Position numbers and translations under genes: made by a program
From: Mucilaginibacter sp. L294
Lineage (GTDB): Bacteria > Bacteroidota > Bacteroidia > Sphingobacteriales > Sphingobacteriaceae
Direction of reading: 5' to 3'
NCBI RefSeq assembly: GCF_001636615.1
Contig: NZ_LGEK01000051.1
Location: 1 to 35,696, forward strand
DNA length: 35,696 nucleotides
The notes under the pieces: generated by a model
Seen by the model: only the letters and a program-made list of their open reading frames with translations
Told to the model about the DNA's origin: nothing
Database searches by the model: none
Part shown: positions 34,263 to 35,696 of the stretch, piece by piece
How the letters are laid out: every line of letters begins with the position of its first letter
Numbering within the stretch: position 1 is the stretch's first letter

Positions 34263-35490
34263 ATGAACTTATTTACCGTAATAACCGTTTTATTCATTAT
34301 CAGTTCGCTTTTCAGTTACATTAACGCCCGTTGGATCAAGTTGCCAGGCGTAATAGGAGTCATGCTGCTGGATATTGTAGTTGCACTGTTCCTGATCACT
34401 TTCGGAAAGGCAATTCCCTTTGTTCACAGTTACAGCCTGTCTGTATTGAACTCGATAGATTTTTCAAAAACGCTGCTCAATATGATGCTGGGGTTTTTGC
34501 TTTTCGCAAGCGCATTACATTTTGATATTAATAGGCTAAAAGAGAACCTCAGGACAGTGCTCACTACCAGTACGGTAGGGGTTGTCCTGTCTGCCCTGAT
34601 ATTTGCAAGTCTTTTATATTATTTGCTAAATCTCTTTCATTTGCCGGTGCCCTTTATCTATTGCCTGGTATTTGGGGCGCTCATATCACCCACAGACGCC
34701 GTTGCTGTCGCAGCGCTATTAAAAGAGTCAAAAATGCCGGAATGCATGAGAACAATCATTACCGGATAATCACTTTTTAATGATGGTATAGGGATCGTGC
34801 TTTTTGTGACCTTTTCAGATTTTGCCGCTAGCCCCGAACATGGCTTTTCATGGGCCGTGATGCTGCAACTATTTGCACAGGAGATTTTTGGGGGAGTAGC
34901 TTTAGGTTTAATAACCGGCTGGCTGACCTATCGGATGATACGAACGATAGACGAATTTCAGATCATCGTACTGATCACTTTTACCCTGGTGATGGGTATT
35001 TCAGTAGCTGCAACCTATCTTCATGTATCGATTCCTTTGGCAGTAGTTACCGCCGGATTGCTGATCGGCACCTGTCCTTTCGGAAAGGAACCGTCGCTTC
35101 ACCTGAATCAGTATCTCGACAGGATATGGAGTTTGACCGATGACCTGTTGAATACGATACTATTTGTAATGATCGGGCTCCAAATGGTGAGTGTAACTTT
35201 TTCGGCCGGCTATTTCTGGATAGGTATTGTCGCCATTATTATTTTGTTAATCGCAAGGGCAGCCAGTATTATCCTGCCCGTCGTTTTCTTTCGCAGAACG
35301 CTTAAGATAAAGTATAAACAGCATTTTAGTCCTTACCTGTGGTGGATTAAGAGGTGGTATTTCAGTGGCTCTTGCCTTGTCGTTACCAACTTCCCCTTAC
35401 CGCGCACTCATATTAACCTGTAGTTTCTTTATTGTTGTTTTCTCCGTTATCGTTCAAGGGCTAACATTAACAGGATGGTTGAAAAAGTAG
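34263..35490 (+). pseudogene. Na+/H+ antiporter (CPA1/NhaP-type) with nonsense codon and frameshift
   Basis: From ATG 34263 the frame reads a multi-helix cation/proton antiporter, including the ion-binding motif ISPTDAVAV (about residues 143-151). TAA at 34767-34769 then stands where the conserved Glu of GESLFNDG belongs; the same frame resumes with SLFNDGIGIVLF, so a GAA-to-TAA change explains it. Further on, at 35340-35346, the bases of the WGGLRGGIS motif appear two short in a G run (or one extra). The original frame runs out at 35423, while the shifted frame reads GLRGGISVALALSLPTSPYRA and ends GWLKK at TAG 35488-35490. Repaired, the protein would be about 410 residues, normal for the family. 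With two independent lesions it should be non-functional. It follows the GntP-like scrap by 67 nt. Confidence 0.85.
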
Positions 35491-35677
35491 CGATTGATAG
35501 CTAGTAAATAAATCTAAAACTTAAAGCCAACGTTTCCCTAAAAGGGTTATTTGAATGTGGATACACAAACCATTGTTCGGTCAAGAATGACACTAGAACG
35601 GGTGTGGGAATGATAATGGATTTAAGAGGCAACGTATTGTGTTTTTACATTTGTTTTTTTTTGGGAAAATATATGAT

Positions 35678-35696
35678 CTGTCTCTTATACACATCT
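35678..35696 (-). other. Tn5/Nextera mosaic-end adapter at right contig end
   Basis: The last 19 bases are the exact reverse complement of bases 1-19, in the orientation expected 3' of a tagmented insert. The 187 nt between the antiporter remnant and this adapter (35491-35677) hold no gene or repeat that I can identify. Confidence 0.95.

Noticed and set aside
34797..35423. 208-codon ORF starting at GTG 34797 as a separate membrane protein.
   Set aside because: It is in the same frame as 34263-34766 and continues the antiporter motif directly after the nonsense codon.
1..35696. CRISPR arrays, rRNA genes, insertion-sequence transposases and integrases.
   Set aside because: None seen: no regularly spaced direct repeats with unique spacers, and no transposase or recombinase reading frame on either strand.

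Overview
The window looks like a soil or plant-associated member of the Bacteroidota, most likely family Sphingobacteriaceae (Mucilaginibacter/Pedobacter type). The reasons are two SusC/SusD outer-membrane pairs, a FecI/FecR-type sigma/anti-sigma pair feeding an STN-domain SusC, TAnnTTTG-type promoter boxes and Bacteroidota-style lipoprotein signals. The species is an inference. Both ends are exact 19-base Tn5/Nextera mosaic ends (1-19 and 35678-35696), so the window is a sequencing contig or tagmented fragment whose termini are library adapter rather than genome.

Region 1 (20-10481) is a rhamnose-type polysaccharide utilisation locus. On the minus strand lie a truncated GH106-like hydrolase and a complete GH78 alpha-L-rhamnosidase. 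An AraC-type activator (4535-5434) diverges from them. A minus-strand susC-susD pair (10481 to 5530) converges on the activator across a nearly perfect 55-nt palindromic terminator. Direct repeats spaced exactly 21 bp lie upstream of both minus-strand operons and are candidate sites for the activator.

Region 2 (11389-19053) is a plus-strand operon and the most unusual part. It begins with a 759-residue protein that joins a membrane di-iron desaturase/hydroxylase, a Rieske ferredoxin and an NqrF-like FAD/NADH reductase, in effect a complete three-component oxygenase in one chain. I compare it with the separate MocD, MocE and MocF proteins of rhizopine catabolism. A PhyH-type Fe(II)/2-oxoglutarate oxygenase, a secreted (alpha/alpha)-barrel glycosidase-like protein and a xylose-isomerase-like TIM barrel enzyme follow. 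Next comes a decayed fragment of a second GH106-like hydrolase. My working hypothesis is oxidative trimming, for example O-demethylation, of modified sugars released by the rhamnosidases of region 1.

Region 3 (19054-20428) holds a broken CD-NTase-like nucleotidyltransferase, probably a CBASS-type defence remnant, and an intact DUF1810 protein.

Region 4 (20601-33791) is an intact second SusCD system driven by its own FecI/FecR circuit. Its operon carries three phosphoesterases from different superfamilies: a beta-propeller/PF04185 protein, an NPP-type phosphodiesterase, and a calcineurin-like phosphoesterase with FG-GAP-type repeats. It also carries an outer-membrane barrel-like protein. This suggests uptake and dephosphorylation of a phosphate-containing polymer or phosphodiester.

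Region 5 (33792-35677) is decayed: a terminator, a tRNA 3'-end fragment, a C-terminal scrap of a GntP-like permease, and a Na+/H+ antiporter broken by a nonsense codon and a frameshift. A 13-base internal match to the Tn5 mosaic end sits where region 4 meets region 5, so that junction may be a chimeric assembly join.
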